Below, in pieces: positions 24,823 through 38,304 of a stretch of DNA of 64,000 nt. The DNA comes from Stichopus chloronotus (Eukaryota > Echinodermata > Holothuroidea > Aspidochirotida > Stichopodidae), in the NCBI GenBank assembly GCA_021234535.1, contig CM037850.1:18161088-18225087 (forward strand), written 5' to 3'. Numbering within the stretch: position 1 is the stretch's first letter; every line of letters begins with the position of its first letter. Both the position numbers and the translations under genes were made by a program. Under the pieces are notes generated by a model. The model had not been told where the DNA came from. It worked only from the letters and a program-made list of their open reading frames with translations, and searched no databases.

Positions 24823-27800
24823 AGCCAAAATGGTTGGATACCGGCTTATTCAAATATAGAATTTTCAACATTTTTGATGGACAAGACTTCGATTTTTGGC
24901 GTCCTTTTCGAAACTTCTTTTTTAAAGCTTCGCAGTGCCAATGTTTGTCTCACTTTTTTTCATAACAAACCTTTTTTTCCTTTTTTCCCCTGCTACGATC
25001 AAATCGCATGTCGATTTTCTGAATGTAGACTAGACCTAGGCTAAGTGAGTGACTTCGGTATCGATCAAAGCTATGCAAAAGGAAGGCTGAGCCTAACTTG
25101 AAAATGTGGATTTTTTTGTATAGGCCCAATGCAACTTTTACAATTGTTGCTTTGGTCAGAATAAATTGTGCGTAGGTGGTCAGAGGCAAGTTAGCGTTCA
25201 CTTTTTGGATCTAGTTGTGGCGCGCGCGCACATTCATCAATATCGTAACTGGTTGGAAACAGCCTTTTTCGCGCGCGCGCTCTCATTACTGTAACCTCAT
25301 TGCCGGTTTAATGTTTTACTGTGTTAGTGTTACTGCCCACAGTCCCCTCTCTCCGGCCCTAGTTTAGACTTTGGGCTAACTCCTATTCCTAATTTTTACT
25401 TAGGACTAATAGGAGTTTTACGTCTCAGGCGTGTATAGTTTCGCAGTTTTGACAATGGCATTGAAAGTTATTAATTTGATTTCTCTGTCTTGCGACATTT
25501 CCGTTTTTCGTTTATTATCAGTGTCACTTCGCTCTCTTCATTAGATTTCGAAATGAACGGGTGAGAATGTGGGTGGAGTAGTCAAAGTTGTCTGTTACTG
25601 AGTGCTATAAGAATAGTACTGACTGAATGAGTTAGACTCAATGAGTTTGTGTTTCCATGATTGTGACAGCTTGGTTTTGTTTTGGACTGGCATACACAAG
25701 TTTGTAATTTAGGGTCTCACTGTCCCAGTCTAGGGCCTTGCCTTAAGTTAGAGACCATCCGTCGACTAATTGTTGAACACTTTCTAATTTCCTAGTTTCT
25801 AGGCCTACCTCGCCCTTCCATTAGAATTACCAAGACCCTTTGAATCTACGTAACAGGGCGATCTGCAAACTTTAAGAAATCGGCCCATGTCTTATATATT
25901 GTCGATTTTCACTGTGAGCCCCCCGGACCCTTCTTTTAGTTTTAGCTAAGGGCCTTTTTTGTCTGCGATCCCTTCATTATCTACGTCTGAAAAATGTCGA
26001 CTTCCCGACGGAGGGGGAGGGAAAAAAAATACTTCCCGAGCAGCATGATTGCATATTAAATGACATTTCTTGGAAGCCGATGGTTGTTGCCCGTACTTTT
26101 GCTTTCGCTTATGAAACTTTTTTTTATTATAATTAATGAAGCCGGGCGACTAATTATAACACTTGGTTATAACACACCTTCGCCGGCATGTGTGTTTCTT
26201 TTGATAGCTGGACACGTCGAGTGTGTTGAGCGAGGACCTTTGCAACATGCACTCGAGATCCACTCAGTTTTCACACAAGCCTCCACTGTTAACGGGTCTC
26301 TATGTGATCGGAGATGAGAAGTTTGGAAAAACCCTTCCGACTGAAGAACAATCCTTATGTTTTCTAGTTTTATTCAGCCAACGCATGAGAACCAGCCTGC
26401 ACTTTTCCCAACTGTACCTGTCGAATTGAAAAGAATATCAGCCTTAAAATAGCTTGTCCTATATGATCGGTTCGTGAAAGAAGTAGAGGGGGGGGGGGGG
26501 TGGATTGCGCTCGATCGTGCTTAAATTGTTATTAACATATTTGTACTGTATGTGTATTTTCAACTTCATAACTGGACAGAAGTGAAGCAATCTTAATGTG
26601 ATTGGTTCTTTCCTCTCTTAAAATGTTTTGGTGCAGGTTTGTTGAAGCTACCGCCCCCCACCCCCTTCTGCGTATGGATTAGCGCCAGTATTACATATCC
26701 AGCAATCACTGCAATATCCCTTGGGCTAAACTACACACTTTACAGAGGGTTTACGCGCGCTCGTTTAGTATGTAAGTACTAAGCCATTGGCGCGAAACTA
26801 TATCCGGGGGGTCTATTAATAGACTCACCGCATGTGCGTCCCTCGATTTACGAGTTAAATGCCGGCCGATCAATCGGTAATTAGCACCCTAGGAAAACAT
26901 TCTCGTTTCCTTAAAATTACATTCTGAACTTTTTTCTAAACAAAATTGTGTTACGACCCTGGACTTAAATGCAGAAAATCTGCTGCGTTATGTGTACTTC
27001 ATGTGTCTTACTTAGCAAGTTTCATTCAAGTTATTTATAATATTAATCCGTAAGTGTAGGATTATGTAAATACAAGAAAATTAGTCTAATTCGACCTTGT
27101 ATTACATTCTCTTAATTGTTCCATCGGAATAGTATCTCATAATTATGCTGTTATAAAAACATTCGATAAGCTGTGAGCGCGTTTATACAAGAGGCGCGCT
27201 TTTTTTTTGTGTGTGTGTGGTTGTATCTATGCGTGTTGGTTCGTAGTTTTGTAATTACACCAAGTGACAGCCTTTTTCCCTCTCGTCTTAACCAGGAAAA
27301 AAATGCATTCACGATGTACCCATCTCATTCGTTGTAAATGTTTCAAGAGTGTAAACTTAAACAATTTTTTCAGCGAATCATCACGTACAAAAAAATGAAA
27401 GAAAATTATGTAATGTGAATAAGTTCTGAATATTGTTCCGTCGCCATATTGAAATGAAATTTTTTGTGACCTCGAATGTCCTGACGCAAAGCCCGACCCT
27501 CCATTATTCTGTTGTCGTAATGAAATGGGTTCGTCTCTCTTAAGTCGGTTTAAATAAATTACAAGTTCCATTGAAAAGGATCGGGGAAGCATAGATTGTT
27601 AGTAGTTTACAGTTCAAGTCTAGTCTTCTATGCCAACACCGCTATTTTTATTGTAATTGTTTATGTATTCATGTTTTTATTAAATCTCGGTCTTAAAGGA
27701 ACAGGTTATTTAAACGATAAATTTTGTTTCTTCCGCGGTGATGATATTCTTTCTTACGTATATTATTTTCGACGAAATTAATTTGTTCCTTGTCGTTCAT

Positions 27801-27857
27801 TACCCAACCCCCACAAAACCGAAATTGCAATAAAGAGAGAAGTCGGACTACGCGCCA

Positions 27858-27875
27858 GCGCGAAAGTTTTCCCGC
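27858..27875. promoter_or_regulatory. Paired E2F-type sites upstream of exon 2
   Basis: GCGCGAAA (27858-27865; TTTCGCGC on the other strand) and TTTCCCGC (27868-27875) both match the TTTSSCGC E2F consensus. They face each other 2 bp apart in a short CpG-rich island (27849-27877) within AT-rich intron 1, 187 nt before exon 2. E2F is the transcription factor released by cyclin D/CDK activity, so feedback control is a reasonable inference. Confidence 0.4.
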
Positions 27876-28061
27876 GGTTTTTTTTTTTTTTCTTTCCAGA
27901 CGAACAATGGCAAGCTGTTTCCAAAAATGATTGTTGAATGTTGGAAATGATCTTTTTCGGATTCATACTTACTTGATTTTTTTTGAGTGATTTTTTTTTT
28001 GTTGTTTATTGTGTATCCTTTGTCATATTTTGTAATTTTGCATTTTTTTTTCTCCCTCTAG

Positions 28062-28277
28062 GTTTGCGACGAGCAGCGATGCGAAGAAGAGGTTTTTCAC
28101 CTAGCAGTTAATTATTTAGACAGATACCTGGCCAGTGTTAAAATAAGCCGACTAGAATTTCAACTTGTCGGCGTAGCTTGTATGTTTCTCGCGTCTAAGC
28201 TGAAAGAAACTGTACCTATGACAGCGGAGAAGTTAGTAATTTATACCGATAATTCGATTACCTTGGAACAGCTAGTG
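28062..28277 (+). CDS. ccnd: Cyclin D coding exon 2 (residues 67-138)
   Basis: The exon begins [12 protein letters not shown], directly matching the family consensus after the MLE/MFE of exon 1, and covers helices 2-4 of the N-terminal cyclin box. The acceptor is a strong polypyrimidine tract followed by CTCTAG; the donor is GTG|GTAAGA. It is 216 nt, in phase 0 at both ends, the same as vertebrate CCND exon 2. Visible hallmarks are NYLDRYL at residues 83-89, [19 protein letters not shown] at 106-124 and YTDNSI at 127-132. Lys112 and Lys114 fall at exactly the human cyclin D1 numbers; Lys112 is needed there for CDK4 activation. No frameshift or internal stop is present, so this gene looks intact. 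Confidence 0.96.
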
Positions 28278-31200
28278 GTAAGAAAAATTTGTTTCTCAGA
28301 ATTTTCTTTTTGTTTTCACTGGTGCTTACTTTTCGAGGGTTTCCCCGCTCACAGAATTCCTCCCACCACTAAATGTGAACCATTATGTATTGAAAACGCC
28401 GCAGTCATTACACCTACATGCCCCGCAAAGCGCAACTGTGTGACAGTGGCGCAGCGTGGACGAAAAAGAACTGATTAAACTCGTCCATTTGTATGTGAAT
28501 ACGAAGGACAAGAATTTTCTTATCTCCAAAATTTGGAATGGGTTTCCCTTTCGGATGTAAAGAATGATTGTATTTAGTTACGACATGAATATATCGAGTT
28601 TTCCTCAACAAATGAATGCCTCAAGATGATTTTTGGAATCACTCTTTACGGGTCAATGTGCAATTTACTGGCAATATATGTGATATCACGCACGGAAAAA
28701 TATGTGCAATTTATTGGATTGACTTATCTTAACTCAGTTTAAATCGCTGCTCGCTATTGTGTAAGGAAGCGCAATCTTTACTTCAGTACAATTCAACTTC
28801 GGTATATCTTGTTTGAAGAAACCAAAACGCTTTCTATTGCGGTACGTGTGTTGCGTTTTTAAAGTATCGCGTGCACAAACTACCGGGGTTTCCTCGTTTT
28901 TTGTTTACTTATTTTTAATACGTTTGCTATTTTTGCTAATACGTTGCTATTTCGAAACTGCGTTGTGTCCTTCCGATTAAAAAAAAGTGAAAAAAAAAAT
29001 GCATATAAAGGAAAGTTCAGTGTTTTCGAGGAAATTTTTGAGGAAGATAAAATCCTGGCTCTAACGCATCGACGTAACAATTGCAAACCAGTTACTCTAG
29101 CCAATCATTTTCCTGTAAAGCAAAAAAAAAAAAAAAAAAAAAAGAGGGAAGAAAACTGCAATGTCACATTGACACTAAAAGTTAACGACAGCATTTTCGT
29201 AAACAACATGTTTACCTTGCATTGCTTCCTGTTGTTTGATCTCTGATTGGTTGACACCGCTGCGCGCGTTCGGAAGTTACAGACAGAACAAAAAGACACA
29301 CCTCGTACGTCTAGCCGCTGTTTTTTTGCGGACCTTGTAAACAAAGAAGAGGTGAACGCACTTCATGTATATAAGTGATACACGTTGATGAAGTACATCA
29401 TATACGCGCGTCCGGACGTTTATGAGCCATTCATCTATTTCTTATGATATGAACCCAGAAATGGTTGTAACTAATCTCAGTCCGTTCTTGGAAACGTTGG
29501 GTGCCTGGTCTTCTCCTAGGCACACCACCTGCAGTGCCATGAAGTACGTTTTACAGATTGCAAAATAAAAGTGGGTTGACTTCTGTTTGGTCGTGAAGCA
29601 AAACATATAGGCTTACCTGTTTCATTGACATCAGGCTAACTTCTTAAGTAATTTTTACCCATCAGCTTAATTACCTAGTCCCACGTACCGTATTCCAAAA
29701 GTGTTAATCCTCTTAGCCTCAGTTTCACCAGTTGTGTACGCGGTTTTATTCACAAGTTGTGCAGTTGGTGGAATCCATTGTACAGACATAATATTTATTC
29801 CTGTAAAATGTACTAAGAATGAGTTTAAAGGGCTATTGACTTGCTAAATGCCTGAGCACCACAACAAGCAACTGTTCAACTTGAATGTAAGAGGATTATC
29901 TGCCCCAGTATTTTAAGACAACCTCTCTTAAGTCTTACTCATTTTCCACGCTATTGGCATTCTTCTAATACCCCCTTTCCTTTTTCTTCTTTTATTTCGT
30001 AATCTGTTTTGTCATCCCTTTTACAAATTGCCTCATTCTGTTTTGCAAATATTATGTGTGATTAAGCTGATGTAAGATGCTTATAAGAATTAGGCCATAC
30101 TGCGATGATCTTTTAATTGCCGTTCCTTATCCCCCAGAGCTCTAAAAGAAACCCGGAGTTTAAGTCCTCGCTCCTACATCCCTCTCTGATGGGTCGGATG
30201 TTATTCAACCATTGTCCCTGCGAAATTTTAACTCCCTGCTCAGACGAAATCAATCAATATATACGTGTAAGGCATGTTACAACTCCACAGTACACAGTAC
30301 TCCCGTCCACCGTGTTAGGTAGGGTTAAGACAGTTAATCTCAAAGCTGAGTTTGGAACTGAAGAGGTCCCCGTAAAGGACCCGGCCATGGACTATCATCC
30401 TCCGGTCAGAACCCCGGAGGAAATTACGTCCATTCTCCACAGTAATTTCTACACTTGCTTCCATAGGGGTAGTCCTTGATGAGGTCTGTGACCCCCAAAC
30501 TGACAAAAGAGTCAGATATTGATCCCAACTAGATAGCATTGAATGTTACATAAGAAATCAGATAAGCTGTCTTCTGTGGCTTTTATGTGTACCCACAATT
30601 GTAGCTTCCAGGTTCCAGTGTTAGGTGGCATGAAAATGAAAGGGAAAAAAAAAAGTAAGAAAAGGGAAAGAAATTAACACGCTTCCAGGGCAAGTCACAA
30701 ACCCCCTCTTAAAGGCCAGGGCCTGGCCAGGCACACGGGTGGGACACTCTTCAAAGTTTTGACTCTTGTTTACATCTGTATATCTTTGAATTGTTTCGAT
30801 TGACTTTTTCACACTAGTGGAGATCAATCAGACCAATTGTCAAAGAAATTTCTAAGCCGCAGTTGCTCGAAACCTGACTGCAAGTCCCCCTTCGACCCCG
30901 TATTTTTGTTCTGTGTGGTCAGCTACAACATGTGTTGCTTCTCATCTGTCCAAATATGGCAGAGGGACTTGCAATTAAATGCCCTCATCTACTTGGATTA
31001 GATAGAGATCGTCCCGATTTGATGCACATTATGTTCATGGTCGTCTTTACGTTGCCTCAGAACTCAAATTTGTGCTTTCAAGTCCAGTTGTGAATGTTTT
31101 TTTTTTTTTTTTTAAATATCCCCGGGAAAATGCTGGCTCGCTCACAGAAACTTTCGCCGCTGGTTTAGTTTAATTCACTTTAGTGGGTGCCCGTCACACT

Positions 31201-31741
31201 TCTTTCTTCTTCAACCCTCCCTGGTGTTAAAGGAAGGAAACTCTCCGCCAAATGCTTTTGAAAACGGAAGGTCAGCAAATATGTAGCACAGCACACAGCA
31301 CTGTAAAGAGTTCTTCCCACTGCTGGTTTTCATTGCACTCAAAATGGCAGGATTGTGCGCATGTACGTGTGCACAGTATATGTATGCTTAGTTGCTTAAT
31401 ATTAGTTGCAAGATCCATATATTTGATACTACACTGGAGAGTGGAGACATTCCTCACTCCATCCCCCCCTCCTCTTCACCCCATATTTCACACTACACAG
31501 GGGGGACATTTCTCCCCTCCCCTCCCCATCATCTTCACCAATTCTCTCTTCCCTATATGTTCCCCCCCCCCCGCTCGTGGCGTGGGATTTAAGTGCGTAC
31601 GGTGTATACTGCAAGCATTCATTGATTCATGCAACTTAAGTCTGACATTTATCCATATCTTCACCGAAGATTACCAGTGAATTTCAGACTTTCGAATTAA
31701 AATGGCTTTATTCCTTTCTCTTTTCGTATATACTTCTACAG
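28278..31741 (+). other. ccnd: Cyclin D intron 2 (3464 nt)
   Basis: Standard GTAAGA donor and TACAG acceptor. It contains an A22-type homopolymer near 29122-29143, a T-run near 31099-31113 and a pyrimidine-rich, C-clustered stretch at 31460-31572. The longest open frame (30117-30479) has no recognisable similarity and no splice context, so I regard it as chance. Confidence 0.88.
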
Positions 31742-31901
31742 AACACAGAACTGGATATTTTACACACATTAAAGTGGGATCTCTCAGCTGTGACGCCGCA
31801 GGACTTTCTTCCCCTTATTTTACACAGATTACCAGTCACACCAACACAGGCTACACAGCTACGTAACTGTGCACAGACGTTTGTCGCCCTCTGTGCTTTT
31901 G
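31742..31901 (+). CDS. ccnd: Cyclin D coding exon 3 (residues 139-191 plus first base of 192)
   Basis: The acceptor is TTCTACAG and the donor is TTTTG|GTAATT. At 160 nt it has the length and phase (0 in, 1 out) of vertebrate CCND exon 3. The product starts NTELDIL, giving Glu141 at the human position, part of the CDK-binding surface. It continues LKWDLSAVTPQDF at residues 148-160, the end of the first cyclin fold and the linker into the second, and ends QTFVALCAF at residues 183-191, the characteristic D-cyclin 'HAQTFVALCA' helix. The loop at residues 169-178 (PVTPTQATQL) is more divergent, as expected for the surface linker between the two folds. Confidence 0.95.
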
Positions 31902-33630
31902 GTAATTTAAAACTTTCACATCTTTTTGTTTAATTTGCCTATGAAGTGAATTTGTCTTCAGCAAGTTGCGTCATTCAATATTTTTTAAATGAAAATCGTC
32001 TGTGACCAAGCGTATGGTTGTCAGTCAAAATGGAGGGAGGGTTGTGTGCAGTGAGAGTGCGTCAGAGGCCAAAAGGAAGAGAATCGGCAAAACTTTTCAT
32101 GAAGGCTCAATAAGTATGAAATTGTAATGAATAATCATTACTGTAGTTGAGGGCGCTATGCAGAAATCAATGTTTGTGCGCAGGATATCAACCCGGATAG
32201 CATAGCTGTTGTCATGCGGTTGGCCCATTGTTTGCAGGATCGTTGCTAAGTTTGATGTTTTGTTTTCTTTTTGATTTCTTTGGAATTCATTTGGTTTGAA
32301 CTTTTAACTTAATTTGCATGCAAACCATCACAAGAATGTTGCGTTTCATCAGTGCTAGATTTTGTTGTAAGGCCCTTCCATTATTTATGATAAACACCTC
32401 TGTTAGTCAACAGAGGCTTTGCTACCTTGAAACAGGGCAGTTCCAAATGCCATGGACAATGAATTTATTCCATGGCTCTGTCAGAGTCAGTCGTCTATCA
32501 AAGGTCGTTTAACACCTTTTTTCAGCCCCATTTTGTGTGTCGCTTGGTTTTATTTTTTGGAGATGCATGCTTGAAATCCATCTGTGATCAGCCCCTTTTA
32601 TTAGTTAATGACAGAAGCACAGCATTTCGTGTGACGACACCACATGCAGAAAATCAAAATCATATAACTCTGCATTGCTGTGTTCTACGTTTGCCTTACT
32701 GTCAAAAGTTATTTAAATCTTTTACGAAAAGGTATTTAAATAAAAGAATGAAAAAAAAAATCTACCAAAACAAGAAAAGAAATCACGTTTTGTTCAGAGG
32801 AAAAAAAAATTCCACTTCAGGTTTACCCAAGTTGATCTGAAAGTTCAGTGTCTCCATTGGAATGTTTACAGTGCTGCAGTATTGCAACCAGTTTTATTTT
32901 ATTTTTTTAGGGGAGACACCTTTATCTGTACCACCTTTCTCTCCCCCCACCTTTTCCTTTCGTCCCCACAGGGGACAGTTTGTGGCCCCATTCTTGTCTG
33001 GCAGTGACCTCCCATTACTTTTTACAACCACCTGTTACTTTTGCTACATATCTCTTCTAAGTGGTTTCAACGGGTTCCCAGGTAGTTGTCTGCCTTTTAA
33101 TGTACTTAAAAATCTTTGTCGACCGCTGCCTGACAGCCACGACCGTCACAATGAACTCATGTTGAGCGAGCTCTCGCTCTGCCTTTGTCCAGGAGCTAGA
33201 GTCTATCGCCCCCTGTTGGCCTTCAACTGGTTGGCATGTTGGAGACTAATGATTTTGGCGACTTGTACAGTTATGCTTTCCTTGGTGGCTTTTACATTTC
33301 TCATTAAATATACTCAAATGGGTTAATAGGGGAGTAGCCTATCATCTGATCATTAAGATGTATATATATGCAACTGACAAAGTTGAGTTATAAAGCATCC
33401 CATAAGAAAATTCCTTTCTTGTGAAATTCTGGTTTCCTTTCACTTTGGTAAACAGGGGAAAACAGGAAGGTGAAGTCCAGATTGGACTGTATTGCAATAT
33501 TTTGCATAATGTTTCAAGTTCTTTAATTGTTAGCTTGGATATGTATTTGAAAAGTGCACATAACATGCACATTTTACAGAGTTTGGGCAGCCAAGAAAGA
33601 AAGTCGTGGCGATGTTACTTTTACTTTTCA

Positions 33631-33850
33631 GGTCTGGAAAAAAAACGACAAAAGTCATGAAATGGTCATGAAAGCTAGAACAGCTAGCTTTAAATTAATT
33701 AGTTGAAAAAGAAAATAGAGTTTCTGTCAAGATTGTTGCCTCATTATCCAATCCATCGACCAAATTCTCATAGGTTTATTAGTAACTTACATTAGTCATG
33801 AAATCATCCCTTAGAGGTCATGAAATAGTCATGGGAAAAGTCATAAAATT
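33631..33850. repeat. GTCATGAAAT-repeating fragment
   Basis: Variants of GTCATGAAAT/GTCATGGGAAAA occur at 33655, 33666, 33795, 33818 and 33828 after a GGTCTGGAAAAA start. This resembles the 'GTCATGGAAA' MITE ends known from many animals, here degraded. Confidence 0.35.
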
Positions 33851-34537
33851 CATTTTCATTAAAGGTGCAGGAAACCTGATTGTATATCCCCCCCAGCGTT
33901 GGGGAGTGGGGAGCCTGGGAGGGCATGATTTAAGATGATCATATCTTTGTAAGGATGTTCGATTTTTCATCATTACGATGTAATCTTTATCTGTGCTAGT
34001 AAAAAAAGACTGGCTTGATTGAGCCGGCTTGGTGTCATCCAAGCCAAGTCCCATTTCTTCATTGTAAAACTGACTAAAATGACGTTGCCATGACGTGTTT
34101 CCTTCTGTCAACTTTCTGCTAGACATATAACTTGGTATGTCGTCTTTTCAGGATGTAGGTTTTAGACAAAAGAAAAGAAAAAGAAATTAGAGAATAAAAG
34201 GAATGAAAAGTAAGAAAATACGAAGTAGGAATTAATAAGAGAATAAAAATATTTTCCTTCCCCCGCATCGACTCATTGGTTTGGGTTTTGTTCATTGTTA
34301 TTTTTGCTTTGGCTAGTTAAATTTGTTAATTTCTTGTAAAGTACTTATCAAAAACTGGAATGAGGAAACCGAATCAAATTATTCATTTCTCAACTTGAAG
34401 AAATGTTTGCCATTGACTCTGGAAATTTGTGTGGTTGGAGGGATATGGCAGTATTCACGGAATGTCACACATCGTCTTCGTAATTTGCCATGATTTATCA
34501 GACGGGCATCCCGTGCATTTATAATGTGATGATATTT

Positions 34538-34629
34538 TTCGTCAAAGTGGCACCCTTTGTTTCGTCAAAGTGGCACCCTTTGTTTCGTCAAAGTGGCACC
34601 CTTTGTTTCGTCAAAGTGGCACCCTCTGT
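34538..34629. repeat. 23-bp tandem repeat, 4 copies
   Basis: TTCGTCAAAGTGGCACCCTT plus TGT is repeated exactly four times (34538, 34561, 34584, 34607); only the last copy has a single T-to-C change. Confidence 0.95.
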
Positions 34630-37600
34630 TTCATTCGGTTTTATTGGCTAGAATGAAGAAGAGTGAGTATTACCGTACGTGTGTCGTGAAGTGGGAGTAC
34701 AGTTCCGAGCAAACCTGTATGAATTTGCGATTTTGGTGAAAGTGCATCTTTTTATTCGAAATTGCGTCTCAAAATTTTAAGTAGTACCCAAAGCCCAAAT
34801 TTTAAGTACCTAACATAATTCTCTATCGATGTGTTTGATTCTAAGGTGAAAACTGTTTCCATCAAATATCCTGTACCTAAGTATGGCACGTCTTGTTAGA
34901 TCTCGAGATGTCGAATTGTAGTAAAACCAGTTTCTTGATCACTGTCGGACATGATGCTGGTCACCTTGTAAAGTTGTATAGATAGCCATGGTGCCAGAAA
35001 TTTAAGAAGACGTGGCCATCTCCGGTATTAAAATAGCCGTGAGAGGATCTTGGTCCTTGATTGAAGTGAAAGAGATCCATGAAAAACGGTCATTGCCACC
35101 TCCCTTCTTTTGAACTCCTTGACCGTGCGAACGAAAATAAATGTAATCGATGATGAAGATAATTTGCTGGTATTGTTTTAGCCCTTTCATCGTGAAATAA
35201 ACCAGGATCGATCAATGTTTGGCAAACTTGCTCATTTTCTCCATTTTGCAGACTGATAAAGCAAAGAGGGAGGAAAAAAAAACGAAAGCCATTGACGACT
35301 TCTCTCATTTAACTTTCTAATCCCCTCGTTATTGTGTCCGAAAATTAGGAGACAAAAAAACGTTTGAGAGTCATTTAACGTCGAAATAGGGGAGGAAACG
35401 TCCTTGTGGCAGTTGTTTGTGAAGCAAGTTCATTGCAATGATAGACTGACCACTCAGTCCTGTCAGACATTGGCACGATAGGATTGTCTCTTTAATGACC
35501 AAAAAAATTAGAGGGGGCCGGGGGGGATGGGTCGGTGAATCATCTCTTGTAATTAAGATCATTGTGCGGTAGATCGAAAATAAGTGTCGTGATGATTTAG
35601 TTTCATGGTTTATAAACATTGGTGTGGGTTCATTTGCTCACAGGAATGTCAATTTATTTTGGGAGGAATGAGGAAAAGAAAAAAAAAATACAGGAAACTT
35701 AGAAAAACCTTCTTGTTTTCAACTGGTCTTTGAATTTGATCTTGGATTATGTGATTTTGATGCGGCACAGAAAGGTTCGAGATGGAACGAAAAGAACACT
35801 CGGGGAAACATTCATCGCTACTTTCTCCATTGGGATGACCTTATGTAATGCATTTAATGTTCGCTACCACACCACCGCTGGTTAAATAAGCAGAAAGAGG
35901 ACAACAACACAACTCGTGATTGGCTAAATGTATGACACATTAAGTCACACACCCAATAGAGTTAGTTGTTAGAAAATTGTGCTCATTAAGCATGTGCGTC
36001 GGAACTATACGCTTTTCTTTTTTAACGTTGAAAGTCTTAAACACATCTTTGCAGTGATCACTGTCGTTTGGGGCCACCTGGAGGAATAACTTCAGATGGC
36101 GTTTACTTAGGTACTCGTGACAAAAAGACAATTTCACAGGATTGTAAGTTGACAAACTGCTCTGAATTGTCCTTGTCAATTGGTAACTTTAAACGTTGAA
36201 AGGCCTGCATCCGTTGTTGGAGATCAGTGCGTGCAGCAGATCTGCTGTTTGCGAGGTGGTTAGGCTTATTTGTAACATACGGTACACGAACACTGGTAGG
36301 ATACCCTTGAATGGACACTGAAACTCAGATTAGGCCTAACGTTAGCCAAGACTAGTAAAAAAAAACGAAAAGAAACAAAAATATACAATCGATATCTCAT
36401 ATGGACGACGATAGTTGACTTGTACATAAATGAGTTCGCGTTTATAGGTAGGATTTGAGAGTTCTCCTGTTTATCGTGCGTAGAACGGTAAGGTTGGGGT
36501 AGCCTAAAGTTAACATTACATGTTAGCCCTAACGTTGACGTTAAACCTAACGTTAGGAGCATTGTTACCAACAGTGAATTTCGTCTGTCATTTATTTAAA
36601 AGTCGCTTGTTGGTGGTTATTGTAAACTTTCCCCAAGTTGTATGTAATGATTTAATTTGAGAACATTAGGATTTAGAGATCAATTCAGTTATGTCACTTA
36701 CCTGTATGTGTGAGATTTTTTGTTCAGCTGTCAAACTGCCAAAATCATTTGTATGGAGCTATCCTGTCTCATGGAATGTGCTGGAATGTTTTGTTGCACA
36801 CTATCAGTGTTGACATGGAATAACTGTTTTCAAATTGTCATGTTAAAGTTAATACTGAATGTTTATGCTACTAAAGCAGAACCATTTCAGCCAACCATAG
36901 AGGAAAGTGTTTTAGGCCTATGCCTAGGGATTGTAGTACCCAAAATGTGTGTTCAGGATTTTTCATTTATTCAGTGTGTTACTGAGTTGCTAAGCTAATG
37001 CAATTTCCATAATGCGCCAGCCAACGACCAATCATATTATCTGTGCAACATAACTATGTTACACCGAAAACATACATTGATTTATGTGCATGATTTTGTC
37101 TAGACTTGTTTAAAGGGATTCACTCATCACCCTAAGCTGTACTTTTAGCTCCCGGAAAGCGAAATTCAACTGGATCTAAGTTACAGTACTCTTTGATTGA
37201 CAGCAAATTTGAAATAGGCATTGCAGCTCATATTACACAGCGTACACAGGGATCCATTGTTGATAACACAATGAGGAGGAATTTTACACAGGCCAAGGAA
37301 GGGACTACATGTAAGTGGTTGGGAAAATTGAAACTGTCTGGGGTGATGAGTTTGTGTCTTTAAGTTGTGACTCTGCTTGTTTATGTATATTAAAACTGGT
37401 AGGTTAATATTTCTGCCATGTTGCAGGCAGGCAACTAGACCACATATGCTAAATGAATGTGCTTTGTATATACCCCTTTAAATGCAGTCTATAGTAATGA
37501 AAACTAAGTCTGAACTTTTTTTTATCAGATTGGTATCTTTGGTGCATTGAATGAAAAGTATGCCAGGTTTGGTCAGAGATGGAATAAAAGATTTGTTGTG

Positions 37601-38304
37601 ATGTCTGTGCTTGGTGTGTGGAGCAGAATAGAAACTGTGTGTGCTACTTCTATTATAATGGGTTAAAACATCAATTCAATAACCATTAGTGTTTTGCTTG
37701 AGTGGGTGTGGGTTGTTACCCAGCAAATTTCATCATGGATTTGTCCTTTAATTTACCCATTTATTGTTGTATAAACTTATTGTCAAATGTATTGGTATTG
37801 ATAAAAAAAGGGGTGTGTTAGAAGAATTAAAGGTAATATCAACCCCTTTTGAATTTTGGAAAAATGGAAGTACAGCTATCTTGCGTGTGAGAGAGATCTT
37901 TACTTGTCATGCATTCTATGCTTCAATATAGATAACAATGGACAGGAAGAGCCACTGAAGGCTCAGTGTCAAGCCCTATGGAGCCTACATTGTTTGGAAT
38001 TATGTTAAGGCACTGAACTGAAGCGTGGGAACTTATTAAGTTCTTTCGTAGTCTCAAACGCTATGACCTATCTTTGTAGTTTAAAAGAGTTTTGTTAAAA
38101 TACCTGCCTGCTGACTCATCAGGAAGTGTTTTAAAATTGACAGCAGCCTCTTGGAGTTCCCCCCCCCAAGTGTTGCCTCTCCCCCTTCGTTTATACCTCC
38201 ATTTTCCCCCTTCAAACATCATGCGAGGAGTGCATGTTTGCAGTAACTTTGTGATGAAAAAAGTCTTGCAATCTAATATGCCAAGTAAGTGAAACTTGGT
38301 TTTT

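Larger units (their letters stand above)
24068..28061 (+). other. ccnd: Cyclin D intron 1 (3994 nt, GC-AG)
   Basis: The donor is GAG|GCAAGT, which fits the known GC-AG intron consensus; the acceptor is a long T/C tract with TAG. The content includes a TACGT-rich stretch at 24480-24720, a palindromic CRE (TGACGTCA, 24815-24822), GC-alternating tracts (GCGCGCGC) near 25222 and 25272, a 13-G run at 26488-26500 and E2F-type sites at 27858-27875. No other coding segment is apparent. Confidence 0.9.

Noticed and set aside
30117..30479. 120-codon open frame in intron 2
   Set aside because: No recognisable domain; also open on the opposite strand nearby; most simply chance.
32862..33326. 154-codon open frame in intron 3
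   Set aside because: No recognisable domain, no start context or splice support, and composition like the surrounding intron.
36480..36557. Telomere-like CCCTAAC motifs
   Set aside because: Only isolated CCTAACG units, no TTAGGG array.
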